In this document: positions 44,281-54,950 of the stretch, in pieces | Position numbering within the stretch: the first letter of the stretch is position 1 | How the letters are laid out: each line of letters opens with the position of its first letter | Origin: Megalopta genalis | Taxonomy: Eukaryota > Arthropoda > Insecta > Hymenoptera > Halictidae | Assembly: GCF_051020955.1 (NCBI RefSeq) | Contig: NC_135021.1 | Location: 14,241,962 to 14,305,961 of the forward strand | Length of the DNA: 64,000 nt | Direction of reading: 5' to 3' | Program-made: the position numbers and the translations under genes | Notes under the pieces: model-generated | The model's input: the letters and a program-made list of their open reading frames with translations, nothing else | The model's database searches: none | Told to the model about the DNA's origin: nothing

Positions 44281-45433
44281 GGGTCTTAAATATATGTCCG
44301 CCCCTGTGCTTATGACCGAGAGTGTCCGATCTGTTGCAGCAGAAAGGAGAACGAGCCCGCGATTGATCGGGCCACGATGAAAAATGGATTCCAGCATGAG
44401 TTTCAATTCGGAATTTGTTCATTGAAATCCAAGCTACGTCTGGATCGTTGATCCGTGGCACGCCGCGCGTCGGCGAAGCAGCCTCCTTCGAGAATTTTCC
44501 TCTCGATACTTTAGCTCTCCGCGGGAACGATTCCGCGGGCTTTATCGCCGCCCCGTTCTTCGGCAGTCACTTCCAGACGTCATTGTCCGAGGGCGGCGCG
44601 CGTAGTTAATGGAATTCATTAATTCTATCTTGGAGAACGGCCATTCCGTTATTCTTATTTAAAGATGGATTGTTCGAATGCCCGCCAGACACGGGATCCA
44701 TTAACGCCGGCTGAAGGCCGCGCGCGCCGGCCGAGCTTTTTTCGCCGCAACTTAGCTCCAAGAATTTCTGCTAACGCCCCGCCACGCGTTCTCACGGCGT
44801 ACGCCGTGCTTTTTGCGTCCCGAGCTTCCGGGCGATCCGTTTTAAAGTACTCGGCGATGGATGAAAAAATCGCGCTTCCCTCTTCGGGAAGAGATCGCGG
44901 GGATTCCGGGCCCGCGGAACGTTCGGACGTTGATTATAAAATACGTACGATTTCGGGTGCTCGTGGAACGCGCTCGGCGCCGAGCACGAAATTAGTCTAT
45001 CTTCCGGTTTAATCTCGGCTATCTAATTTTGCGAAGCCCTCGTTGCTTAACAATATCTGTCCTCGTAGTTCGCGGGGTTCTCCGGTCGGGGTTCGTATCA
45101 GTTAATTAATTCATTGCAGAAGTCCCGTCCCGTTGTAGCGGGCCGATGAGGTTAATTACCTGACGGAACAGAAGTTTAAGAGGCCTCCGGTGGCTCCGCG
45201 CGAGTATCATCCGAACGTCTTTACGAGTTTGTCATCGCCGTCCGCGTCTCCGGGGAGCATCCTCCCAGCTATTCGAATCAAGATGAACCCATCGACTCGG
45301 CGCTGTGAAATTTTCATAGCGTTCACCGTTTCGGTCAGCTCCGTCTGCCTTCGACGGAGACGAAATTTCCTCGAGAACTATAGTCTTCGCGGCGGTCCGA
45401 TCGTCGAGAGCACGAGTGCTGTTCGGAGCACCG
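44281..45433. other. GC-rich DNA, no gene recognised
   Basis: Several phases open on the plus strand (44415-44609, 44665-45012) with no recognisable product or exon boundary pair. Confidence 0.35.
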
Positions 45434-45714
45434 ATTGGACAATTTGGGAAGAGGAGATACGATTATTCGAGCCTTGCGGTTCATTTTTTATAGTTACGAA
45501 TTGTCAACAATTATAAAAACGAGCTGCAAGGCTCGATTGCGATTATGCTCGTTATGCTCGTCGATACGATTATTCGAGCCTTGCAGCTCGTTTTTATAGT
45601 TGTTGACAATTCGTAACTATAAGAATGAACCGCAAGGATCGAATGATCGTATCTCCTCTTCCTAAATTGTCCATTTTTTTGGACAATCGAGCGTCACTTA
45701 GAGAGACATTATTG
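45434..45714. mobile_element. Hairpin element with duplicated, inverted core (281 bp)
   Basis: The core arm CGATTATTCGAGCCTTGCGG plus its mirror occurs twice, at about 45460-45535 and 45567-45640, and the second half is the reverse complement of the first. The spacer is TTGCGATTATGCTCG-type sequence. Each half can fold alone, and the whole can also fold end to end. The right end ACATTATTG is followed by TA; the left terminus is lost. Confidence 0.8.
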
Positions 45715-46984
45715 TACCTTGCGCCGACTGCGGTTTCCTCTCAACCAGGAAAAATAAAATGTCGACGAAGCACAAATCTTGACTAGGCCGATGGTTGCAA
45801 ATCGATCGATTCTTGGAATCGATAACGATCATTAGAAAATTGAAACTTAAAAAATCGATTTCAATAAACCGATCGAGATACTAATTGTGTCTTTATGCAT
45901 GCTGCGTGACTTATTGCTTTATCGCGATTGCGATAACAATTAATTACTGCTTAACCCGATTTTGTAAATCGGAACTGGGATACAATGCTTTAATTCTTAT
46001 GGCAGATTAGAGGTCAATATTAAGTGAAGAAGTTACGTTAAGAAGTTAATATTAAATGCATAAAACATTTATGACGCTACTTATTTATTTATTTAGGACT
46101 TGAAAAAAGGAAGAATTAACAATGATTTGTATGCGATACATTAATCATTCATTTATCGCTTTGACTGCCGAATCTATTTCAAAGAATTCTGTTCTTGACG
46201 CCAATATTACATTTTTCAAATAAAAAAGTAATAATAAGTAAAAAATACTAAATAAATCCTTTTCTTGTTAGTAATGAATTTAGGAAGAATAAACGTTGTA
46301 AATGGTCCGGTGACGTACGATCTATTCCACGACAGTTAATGGCATCCTGACGACTTTGAATCGAAGTTCGATACGTAACTAAAAGAAACGATTCGTTTCG
46401 AAATCGAATATCGAAGTATCGATGAAAAGAAAAAGAATCGCGGATCTTGACCTTTCTTTTTCGCGTACGAATAACCACGGACGTAAAATAGTTCCGCGAC
46501 AAAGCAAGTACACTCGGCCAAACTTCAGCAGCATTCAGCGCCTATAATTCGGTGAAAGGTGTAAGTGCTCGGGAACTGGAACACGCGAATATAGCTGTTG
46601 ACCTCTCCCTTTCCGGTCCCCGCGTCTCATCTTTAGCTTCGAACTGTGTTAACGCAGAGTCTCCCGTTTTACGATCCAACACGTTGCTAAAAACACTCGA
46701 AATCAGCACCGCTTGTTCGATTCCTCTCGATCCGGTAACTTATCGCAGCCGCGACGTCGGGCGAACTTTTAATTACAAAAATGTCCAGGGATTAAACGCG
46801 CGAGTTATGGAAATGGAATATCGTCGATTGAACTCCGTACAGTTCTTTCGTCTCGAAAGCCTCCGGAACATTCAACTGCGGGAGAAACGCGTACGCACGC
46901 ACTCGGCGATGGCGCGTTTTTCTTCCGATAGAGAATTGCGCGCGTTCGATCTGTTCGAGCGTGAGAGAACGCGGAAAAGAGAAA
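45715..46984. other. Mixed DNA, no gene recognised
   Basis: AT-rich 45.8-46.3 kb. Near 45955 a TTAA is followed by CCCGATTTTGTAAATCGG, which has the look of a TTAA-element end, but no partner was found. The plus frame starting at 46552 runs into the GA tract and is rejected. Confidence 0.35.
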
Positions 46985-47018
46985 TAGAGAGAGAGAGAGA
47001 GAGAGAGAGAGGAAGAGA

Positions 47019-47052
<34 letters not shown>

Positions 47053-47245
47053 GAGAGGAAGAGAGAGAGAGAGAGAGAGGAAGAGAGGAAGAGAGAGAGA
47101 GAGAGAGAGGAAGAGAGGAAGAGAGAGAGAGAGAGGAAGAGAGGAAGAGAGAGAGAGAGGAAGAGAGGAAGAGAGGAAGAGAGAGAGAGAGAGGAAGAGA
47201 GGAAGAGAGAGAGAGAGAGAGAGGAAGAGAGGAAGAGAGAGAAAG
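46985..47245. repeat. GA / GGAAGA microsatellite, about 260 bp
   Basis: GAGAGA runs alternate with GGAAGAGAGGAAGA blocks at quasi-regular spacing. Open in all phases on both strands. Confidence 0.97.
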
Positions 47246-47534
47246 CGTTGTATCGACGAAATTGCATCGCTAGTTTTGGAAGTGACGTAAGTGCTTCCGT
47301 TCACAAATGGACGCGACCGCGTAATAGCAAAGCTGACAAACGCTCGACGCTCTCCGCCAAAGCCGTCAGGTATTCAAATTTCATCGAGATCGACGCGTTC
47401 GTTCGGCTAATCGTATTCGATTGCTATAGAACAATCGCGCCGGTAGTCTAAGCGAGTCACCCTGGAAATGGATTCTTGTTTCCGACCATGAATGGGTGGG
47501 AAAGAATCGGTGATTAGATATTTATTTAGTATTA

Positions 47535-47728
47535 CAATAAATTCTCCCCAATTGACGCTCAGCTTGTTCTAAAAAATGAACCATTTAGGAAGAGGAAATA
47601 CGATTATTATAGTTACCGATTGTCAACAACTATAAAAACGAGCCGCAGGGCTCGAATAATCGCACCTCCTCTCCCCAAATTGTCCATTTTTGTTTCCGAG
47701 CCGAGCGTCAATTAGGCAGAATTTACTG
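47535..47728. mobile_element. Hairpin element, subfamily A (194 bp)
   Basis: It starts CAATAAATTCTCCCCAATTG after TA and ends GGCAGAATTTACTG before TA. The left arm lacks the CGAGCCTTGCGG block, while the right arm keeps CGAGCCGCAGGGCTCGAAT, so the hairpin is lopsided. Confidence 0.8.
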
Positions 47729-48904
47729 TATTTCGTAATCCAGAGCACAGAGGAGACAAGATTTATTGTAGAAAGTACCTCTTGAAATTGTCTCTTGAAC
47801 TTTGTAGACGTCTTCGTCTCTAAAATCTCGATGGACAAAAGATTTGTCGTTTCCATTTAATTGTTGATCTCGAAGATCATTTCAAGGTCATGTAATGTAC
47901 ATAACTAAACATATTTTTACATCAGCTACACGATGCAGTAAAAAAGAATTATACAATTGTACGCAAAAAAACATCGGTGACCTTGGAAACTTCGAAAAAA
48001 TAACCTTGGAAAACATTTATTGTTGCAAAATACGATGGTTTTTCCAAAGCATTGAAATAGCTTCAAAAAATTTTCTTGTATCCCCGCAATTAGAGGAGAT
48101 ATTTAGATGGCCTTATTTAGGTGGACCACCCTGTATAAACGTAAATTAGTAGCAGCAGATAAACACAACAACACTTGTAATACCTTGATCCTCCCACTAT
48201 ATCTTCCTTTCTTTACTCGCTCTCTGTCACTCGATACTCCGTTTGGATCGCTGCTCTCACCCTCGTCCTCTATCCGGTAATGAAATTCTCGCAACGCATA
48301 CCACGCTCAGTTCATGCAAACACAAGTGCATACACACTCACAGATGTACTTCTCTCATATCCACGTTGTATGAAGGAGAGGGGTGAAACGACTTCATTCT
48401 TACTCCCGTAATTTTAAATGCTTATTTCTGATGTTTCCCGGTAAGTGGGCTCTCGGGAAACTTTCGTACTGTCGCACAGTGATAGAAAAGCCCGGAATCA
48501 CGGCCAAAACTTTAAAAATCGATGTTGTCGGTGGGGAATTTTTATCTTGGGAATTTATACCTGAATGACAATTGCACTTCGAACTTCGAGTTTCTTGGAC
48601 AATCATTACTCGCGAGCGCGAGCGACAGTGCGAAGTGCACATTGTGAAGCCTGTATTTTTTATGGAAGTATTTTCTTTGGAATTGTGTAGAATGGACATT
48701 GTTTCTGGGTGACTACAACATTTTTTAGCGCTAACGTGTCAAGAACTGTTAACTATTACATTAATAAATGGATAAATTGTAGATTCTAATTATAAGAGCA
48801 AATGTAATGCATTTATTGTAAAATTATAGTCGTAAATTTTTAGTCTTAAGAGGTCCTGCTTTCAAACTTACCGGAGCCATACTTTATATTTTTATGTAAC
48901 TATA
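47729..48904. other. Mixed DNA with a mariner-type end
   Basis: At 48117-48135 TTTAGGTGGACCACCCTGTA is the right end of a CAGGGTGGTCC-type element, but the left end was not found. 48383-48700 has overlapping frames on both strands without recognisable product. Confidence 0.4.
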
Positions 48905-49069
48905 CAGTAATGTCTCCCTAATTGACGCTTAGTTTCGCGGTTCGTTTTTATAGTTACGAATTATCAACAACTATAAAAACGAGCTGCAAGGCTCGAATAA
49001 TCGTATCCCCTCTTCCCAAATTGTCCATTTTTGTGGACAATCTGAGCGCGAGTTAGGGAGACATTACTG
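48905..49069. mobile_element. Hairpin element, subfamily A (165 bp)
   Basis: It starts CAGTAATGTCTCCCTAATTG after TA and ends GGGAGACATTACTG before TA. Both subterminal parts carry the compensating change to GTCTCCC/GGGAGAC. It is shortened on the left arm. Confidence 0.8.
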
Positions 49070-49898
49070 TACTTGGGAAATTGACTGCATCGAAGTGCCT
49101 ATTTTTCGATTATAGTCATTTTTATGAGGCAACTTATGGTATATTGTCTCACGAGAGTATTTAAAACGGAATAACTAAAAAGAATTTTTTTTTAAAAATC
49201 GTGCCAAATTACTTAAATTGTTTTGAGATATTTGGAGGACCACTTTATTAGACAATGTCGAGAATTATTTTGAGAAAAAATTGAAATTTGTTAGATTGCA
49301 CCATTCACGCCACTTTCGCGATCATACTTGCAATACCAATATCGAAAAAGTCCTTTTCTTTCCCGATCATCGAAATCAAACGGCTAGAACACCTTAATAC
49401 GTTTCTTTAGCCAGCAACATCTCGATAGTTTCTTGAAACCGAAGCCTCCAGAATTTAATATTAATGTAATCGATTTAATAAGTGAATAAACGCCCATTTT
49501 TACAATAACAGAATTTTTACAAAAACGTAACATATTTAGACTGACAGAAAATCAGCGAATCAGCAACTCAGGCAAGCATCTTATAAAAGCTAGTTTCGAA
49601 TTTTGTGACATTGGTTGAAAATACAGTAGCCCGCAAAATTTTCAAAATGGACCTCCATTTTGCAGATATTTTGATTTAAAGTTTGTACGCAACCATATGG
49701 ATGTGTGAACATTCATTTGGAATCTTTAAATGAAAATATCTCAAAAACGAAGGCGCATTTTGAAAAATCCTATGAGAATCTGTTAATATCAAGTATGTAC
49801 TGTAACTTTAATCCACTCAGGTTTCAAAAGCGATTACCACGATCGTAAGTTCCCCTTGTTAGTAACATTTTAAATGGTGAAACTACTGAAACTCTATA
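49070..49898. other. AT-rich DNA, nothing recognised
   Basis: At about 49625 CAGTAGCCCGCAAAATTTTC resembles the Tc1-type foldback terminus and may be a solo end. Confidence 0.35.
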
Positions 49899-50269
49899 CA
49901 GTGGCCCGCAAAAGGGTTCGTACACTTTTTAAAACGCAATAACATTTTTAAAACTGGACCAAATGACTTGACATTTTTTAGACATAATAGATAGATAGAG
50001 CTACTAGACAATGACTAAAATGCTTCTTTTCAATTTTTGCTATTACTTCGAGTAACCAAAAAAAAAAAAATAAAGAAACCTATAACGAAAATTTAGAAAT
50101 GCCTTTCGTAGATCTCGGTAACTTATATGCGTGCTGAGAATTTGATCGAAATTCATTGTCCTTGTCCGGTTATTGTCATTGTCCCTCTACCATCTACAAA
50201 ACATTCAAGTCATTTTTTTTAAAAGTTATCGCGTGTTAAAAAGTGCACGAGCACTTTAGTGGTTCACTG
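49899..50269. mobile_element. Tc1-type foldback element, best-preserved ends (371 bp)
   Basis: It starts CAGTGGCCCGCAAAAGGGTT then CGTACACTTTTTAAAA after TA, and ends GAGCACTTTAGTGGTTCACTG. The interior keeps the family words TTTGCTATTACTTCGAG, CGTAGATCTCGGTAACTTAT and GCGTGCTGAGAATTTGATC. No coding region. Confidence 0.75.
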
Positions 50270-50370
50270 TGTGCCTAATTTATCGTTGTTACCATTGACC
50301 AGTTGAAATGTCCTGTAAAAAAAGGGTTCCATTCGTAACGGATAAAGGCTGCGTTGCCGTTCTCTTTTAA

Positions 50371-50652
50371 CCCTAGAAAGATAACCATATGACAACGTAC
50401 GTAAAAGATAACCATACGCTTCAGAGGCGCATGCTTTTCTAAGGCGTCAATTTTATACTAACAATGGATATTTATTTAAGTTAATCTAGTCATTTTAAAG
50501 GTTTGGCATTATTGTAAAAATAAAATGCATTTATATTATATTTTTTTATATTTTAAGTAATTTTAAACTTAAATCACTAGACCTATATGAAAAATTAACA
50601 AAAATCAACAGTCTTCGCAGGCGCCTCTGCGACGTAAGTTATCTTTTTCGGG
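50371..50652. mobile_element. piggyBac-type TTAA element (CCCTAGAAAGATAAC ends)
   Basis: TTAA lies at 50367-50370 and 50653-50656. The ends CCCTAGAAAGATAAC and GTTATCTTTTTCGGG are inverted. AAAGATAACCATA is repeated twice near the left end, and AGAGGCGCATGC is partly mirrored by GCGCCTCTGCG near the right end. Confidence 0.7.
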
Positions 50653-50705
50653 TTAAAAGGATCGACGGACTGGTCGAGGAACCGCTGATCTTTCGTTTCG
50701 CGGCG

Positions 50706-51213
50706 ATGCATAGATTGCGTAGAAAAATTGATGCCGCAGTTTTACATGAGATGCAAAATTATACCCATAGGTTTCCCCGGCCGGGGTCTGCTCCGGTCTG
50801 CTCCGCTGGCTGCGGTAAGTACATCTGTGCGCCTCTCCGTACTACGACGACGGCAACGGATACAAATGATTCTCTGCTGCCTCGGTATCACGGTTATCAC
50901 GCATCTCGATCCACCGTCTACGAATCGGTATACGATGCGAGCCGGCGAGACGCCTGCCACCGTAGAGGCGCCGCACGGCAGAAACAAAACGCGCCCGTAC
51001 ATAATACCGCTGCTTCCTACCAATCCCGTGCTCGGAGAATGCATCTCGAATGCGATAGAATTTGGCTGGTCGTTGGATCCGAGGACGAAATTCGCGAACT
51101 TGAACGCCTACGAACTCAGTCGCGGTTCTCCCGAATCGAATTCGACGATACTTCGGCATAGTATCGGCCGATCGGTGGACGGACGACCTTGGGAAAGAAC
51201 CCTCGGAGCTTGA
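50706..51213 (+). CDS. Unassigned open region, two overlapping plus-strand frames
   Basis: One frame (ATG at 50706) runs 151 codons. A second, from about 50728, runs 161 codons and contains RPYIIPLLPTNPVLGECI and FGWSLDPRTKFANLNAY. A GTAAGT donor-like site at 50815 would cut either frame after about 36 codons. Neither resembles a family I know. Minus-strand frames are open too, so GC-rich composition may be the whole explanation. The composition of the second frame is the more protein-like. Confidence 0.2.
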
Positions 51214-51888
51214 AATCGCTGGCGGAACAGAACGATTTCAGCCTCTCGGGGATTGCAATTGGGCCGGCTGATCGATAGAATATTAATCGGCCGCGTCGAC
51301 GACAGAGAGATCACGCAGAGTCGATTCAGTCTCTCGTTACGATTCTTGTTTACAGTGTCGAACCGCGTAATATTTTAGTTGTCACGGCGCACGCATTTGT
51401 CGCTGGTCGCACTACGATAACAAAAATAAATCAAGCCGCCGTCCGCTCGCATCGAATTTGCGAAAACGCCATTGTCCGTCCTATTTCCGATCGAGTTCGT
51501 TCTACCCTGCATCAAGCCGTCCGGGATACGAATACCGATGGGATCGAGCATTTACTAATTGTAAGTAAAATCGATGCCGCGCAAATAGACCGCGGATTTC
51601 TGTGCAAAATAAAACGCGATGTACAGGGTGGTCAGTAAACTGGTGGTCGATAAAACTGGCGGTACAGTCGAGAACCGGTGGTACGTTTCCTTCCGCCGCG
51701 TTGTAAAAATCTCGACAAATCGAAATGTAACTTCCTTCAACTCGAATTATTTTCCTCGAGTACAAATGCATTCTTTTATCTCTGCATCTCGAATTTATAA
51801 TTCCCAGAAATTTGATCATTGTTAATTCATCCTTCTTGAATTCTTAATTTTATTCGAATTCTTTTCTTTTATATTCTTAGAGAAACTC
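51214..51888. other. Mixed DNA with a lone CAGGGTGG end
   Basis: At 51622-51640 TACAGGGTGGTCAGTAAAC resembles a mariner-type terminus. Overlapping opposing frames cover 51502-51825. No product is recognised. Confidence 0.35.
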
Positions 51889-52214
51889 CAAAATAAATTG
51901 TAATATCCTAATATTCCAAAAAATAAATTGTAATATCCCAATATTCCAAAAAATAAATTGTAATATTCCAATATTCCAAAAAGTAAATTGTAATATTCCA
52001 ATATTCCAAAAAATAAATTGCAATATTCCAATATTCCAAAAAGTAAATTGTAACATTCCACTATTCCAAAAAATAAATTGTAACATTCCAATATTCCAAA
52101 AAATAAATTGTAACATTCCAATATTCCAAAAAATAAATTGTAATATCCCAATATTCCAAAAAATAAATTGTAATATCCCAATATTCCAAAAAATAAATTG
52201 TAATATTCCAATAT
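51889..52214. repeat. 30 bp tandem repeat, about 11 copies
   Basis: The unit is AAAAAATAAATTGTAATATT then CCAATATTCC (30 bp), with T/C exchange at two positions distinguishing copies. It produces a Tyr-Asn-Leu-Phe-Gly-Ile repeat frame on the minus strand with no other sign of coding. Confidence 0.95.
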
Positions 52215-52405
52215 TTTTATGATTTGTTGAATAAGATCATTTTATATAATTAACTTAAGATATAAATGCTATCATAACAACCGGAAGAGGAGACATTCTG
52301 CATGCAAAAATAAATCGAAGAAAAGGAATAATATTTTTTCATTGAAGACTGCGTTTTCGTGAACACCGACTTGAAAGATTGAATAGTATTATTTAAACCT
52401 TTATA

Positions 52406-52612
52406 CCGAAATTCTCCCCAATTGTCCCTCAGCTTGTACACAAAAATGGACAATTTGAGGAGAGGAGATACGATTATTCGAGTCTTGTGCTTCATTTTTA
52501 CAGTTGTTGACAATCGGTAACTGTAACAACGAGGCTTGAAAAATCGTATCTCCTCCTCCCAAATTGTCTATTTTTGTTTACAAGCTGAAGGACAATTGGG
52601 GAGAATTTATTG
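52406..52612. mobile_element. Hairpin element, subfamily B (207 bp)
   Basis: It starts CCGAAATTCTCCCCAATTGT after TA and ends GGGGAGAATTTATTG before TA. It has the subfamily B words CCTCAGCTTGTACACAAAAA and TTTACAAGCTGAAGGACAAT. Only 32 bases separate it from the next copy. Confidence 0.8.
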
Positions 52613-52644
52613 TACTCTGAGGTTACTGTATCGTTTCCTGATTA

Positions 52645-52859
52645 CAGTAAATTCGCCCTAATCGACGCTCAGATTGTGCACGAAAATGGACAATTTGAGA
52701 AGAGAAGATAAGATTATCCGAGCCTTGCGTCTGATTTTTATAGTTACCGACTGTCGACAATCATAAAAACAAGCCGTAAGGCTCGAATAATCGTACCTCC
52801 TCTTTTCAAATCGTCCATTTCTATGCACAATCTGAGCGTCAATTAGAGAGAATTTACTG
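52645..52859. mobile_element. Hairpin element, subfamily A (215 bp)
   Basis: It starts CAGTAAATTCGCCCTAATCG after TA and ends GAGAGAATTTACTG before TA. It carries GACGCTCAGATTGTGCACGA and the mirror GCACAATCTGAGCGTCAATT, and is near full length on both arms. Confidence 0.85.
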
Positions 52860-52922
52860 TAGATCACTGCTGTCTAATAGTATGGTCGTCGTATCATCAG
52901 TATCTAATTGCTAACACGGAAC

Positions 52923-53336
52923 ATGTGCATCGCTACTTTTTCCGGCCGATTGCAAGACTGTTTCGACGCCGAATGTTTTTTGACGATCACGACTCTTATC
53001 CCGAGTCGCGTAGATCTTACATCTCGCGAGCAAAGACGATTGCATCACGATTTGCTATTTGTCCACAGCGTATTGAACGATGATGCAAACAGTTCTGAAA
53101 TCTGTGCCCTCTTTCAAGCACTCGAGTCGCGATCGACTAGTAGAAAAATATCTATTCTTCTGCAGGAACTCCATCGAACGCTATACGATCAGCACAATTG
53201 CATAAATAGGATCATCATGAATGAGAATCGTTACAGCAGCAGAGCCGAGCATCTTCGATGTCTTCAGCTATTTCCGGAAGAACATAAGATACTTAAGTTG
53301 CGAGTTATAATACGTACATTATGTATCATTATGTAA
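52923..53336 (+). CDS. Unassigned single-exon frame, 137 codons
   Basis: From the ATG in AACATGTGCATC the frame runs uninterrupted to TAA. Residue usage is balanced, with no simple repeat and a leucine-rich helical-looking middle (SILLQELHRTLYDQHN). No signal peptide, domain motif or close family is recognised. An AATAAA lies about 50 bases after the stop. It begins about 60 bases after the hairpin element pair. It may be a lineage-specific gene, a decayed exon, or chance. Confidence 0.3.
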   Translation: MCIATFSGRLQDCFDAECFLTITTLIPSRVDLTSREQRRLHHDLLFVHSVLNDDANSSEICALFQALESRSTSRKISILLQELHRTLYDQHNCINRIIMNENRYSSRAEHLRCLQLFPEEHKILKLRVIIRTLCIIM

Positions 53337-54257
53337 AAAGGGTTAACCCCGTTAATAATAATTAGACCGCGGATCCTTCTGTAAAATAAACGTTTTCTAA
53401 CTCAACTGTAAAAAATGGGAATGGAATAAAAAAGCAGTTCTTCGTTTAATAATCTTAATCAACTGAAGCGAGAAGATACCAATGTTCTTAGATTTTTCTG
53501 TTGTTTTTTTCATTTTTGTGTTCTCTCTAGATACTTTTATCAGAAATGCATCAAATCCGCAGTCTAATAATAATAACAAATGAAAACCTAATTTTTCTCG
53601 AGAACGAAGCCTTAAATGAAAGAATATTAATCCACATTTTTGTCTCATTTCTGTATGTAAATTCGCCCCCCTCCCGGTAATATCACTAATTATCGTACAT
53701 TACTCGAAAGCTTAAAAACGCCAGGTTACTTCTACAGTTATCTTTGTCGTCCCGGATCGCGTAACTCCCGGATCTAGGTACAACGAGATTTTGCCTCCGT
53801 GTGCATTTCTGAAATTTAAATTGCATCGGTCGAGATGGAGACAGTGAACCGTATCGCGTACGTTCGTTCCAGGCATTTCTGACGGGCATCGATCCGTCGA
53901 CGGTGGCCAAAAAGTGAATAAACAAGCAGCGCAGAATCGGCCGTCGTGTTTTTCAATTGGATCTCTGTTACAATTAGTCTCGCGGTTAGGTGCATATTGA
54001 ATTGATAGCGTCGCCAGGTACAGATCGTCATCTCGGTGGTCGTTAGCGTGGCAATCCGGGGAGGTGGATGCACCTCGCGAGTGCGTCCCGGCTGCAACGG
54101 ACCGGCGGACTCGAAGAAAACGGGGAAGAAGCCGAAACAGAATAGGCGAGCGAGGCGGAAGGAGAATAAGGAGAAGGTGAAACGCAAGGTTGAATGCACA
54201 ACGGTGGAAGTCGAGCAGGGAGAGGATGAAGGAACGCGGAAAAAGAGAAGATGCCAA
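53337..54257. other. Mixed then GC-rich DNA, no gene recognised
   Basis: The minus-strand frames reaching 53712-54569 are carried by the CT tract to their right. No exon is supported. Confidence 0.35.
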
Positions 54258-54352
54258 GAGAGAAAGAGAAAGAGGAAGAGATAGAGAGAGAGAGAAAGAG
54301 AGAGTGAGAGAGAAAGAAAGAGAGCGAGAGGGAAAGAGAGAGAGAGAAAGGA
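54258..54352. repeat. GA-rich microsatellite 1 upstream of the candidate exon
   Basis: GAGAGA and GAAAGA runs with single interruptions. With 54868-54950 it makes a GA-rich upstream region about 1.8-2.5 kb before the candidate signal-peptide exon, where GAGA-type binding would be plausible. Confidence 0.9.
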
Positions 54353-54867
54353 GGGTGATTTGGAAGAAGAAGGAGCCGGAGAAGGAGGAAAAGAAGACGA
54401 AGCGGGGGTGGGTGGACCGGCTGATATACATATAAGCAAGGTATAGACACGTGGGAGAGGCGCAGGCGCGCCGCGACCAACACCGCGAGAAAAAGGAGAC
54501 ACGGACACGGCCGAGGGTTGTATAGCACACTATAGCGGTCTCTGGGAGCGGAGTTCGGAGAGGCTGCACGGGGCGGCTGCGTGCTCGAAACCCGAGCGGC
54601 GCGAGCGCAATGTAGTCCCTCGGCTATCCTTGACGCGGGAGCATCGTCGTTTCGAAAGAGCCGCGACCTTTCGCCGTCGCGCGCGTTCCCTCGAAACGTC
54701 CGACGTCCGACGTCCGACGCGCTCCGCAACATCCTTCGGTCCCCTCCGGAACCGCTGCAATTCATCGGTCGGCCCGCGTAAACGCGTAAGCGCGTGTCCG
54801 CCCACGCATCGTCCTCTCGTTCCGCTGCTCTGCTACCACTATTCGTGCGACGTCCTCTTTCCGAAGG

Positions 54868-54950
54868 GACAGAGAGAAAGAGAGAGAGGGAGAGAGAGAG
54901 AAAGAGTGATCGAGCGAGGAGGAGAGAAAGAGATAGAGAGAGAGAGAGAG
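54868..54950. repeat. GA-rich microsatellite 2 upstream of the candidate exon
   Basis: GAGAGA/GAAAGA runs broken by a short GTGATCGAGCGAGGAG segment. Confidence 0.9.

Noticed and set aside
46552..47451. 299-codon plus-strand frame, longest in the window
   Set aside because: Its middle third is the GA/GGAAGA microsatellite and the flanks have no recognisable domain; the opposite strand is open as well.
51822..52211. Repeat protein with YYNLFFGILG units
   Set aside because: Product of the 30 bp tandem repeat; there is no upstream gene structure.
53712..54765. Minus-strand frames of 230-285 codons rich in Ser, Leu and Phe
   Set aside because: Carried by the CT tract and GC-rich flank; three overlapping phases are open at once and no conserved motif is present.
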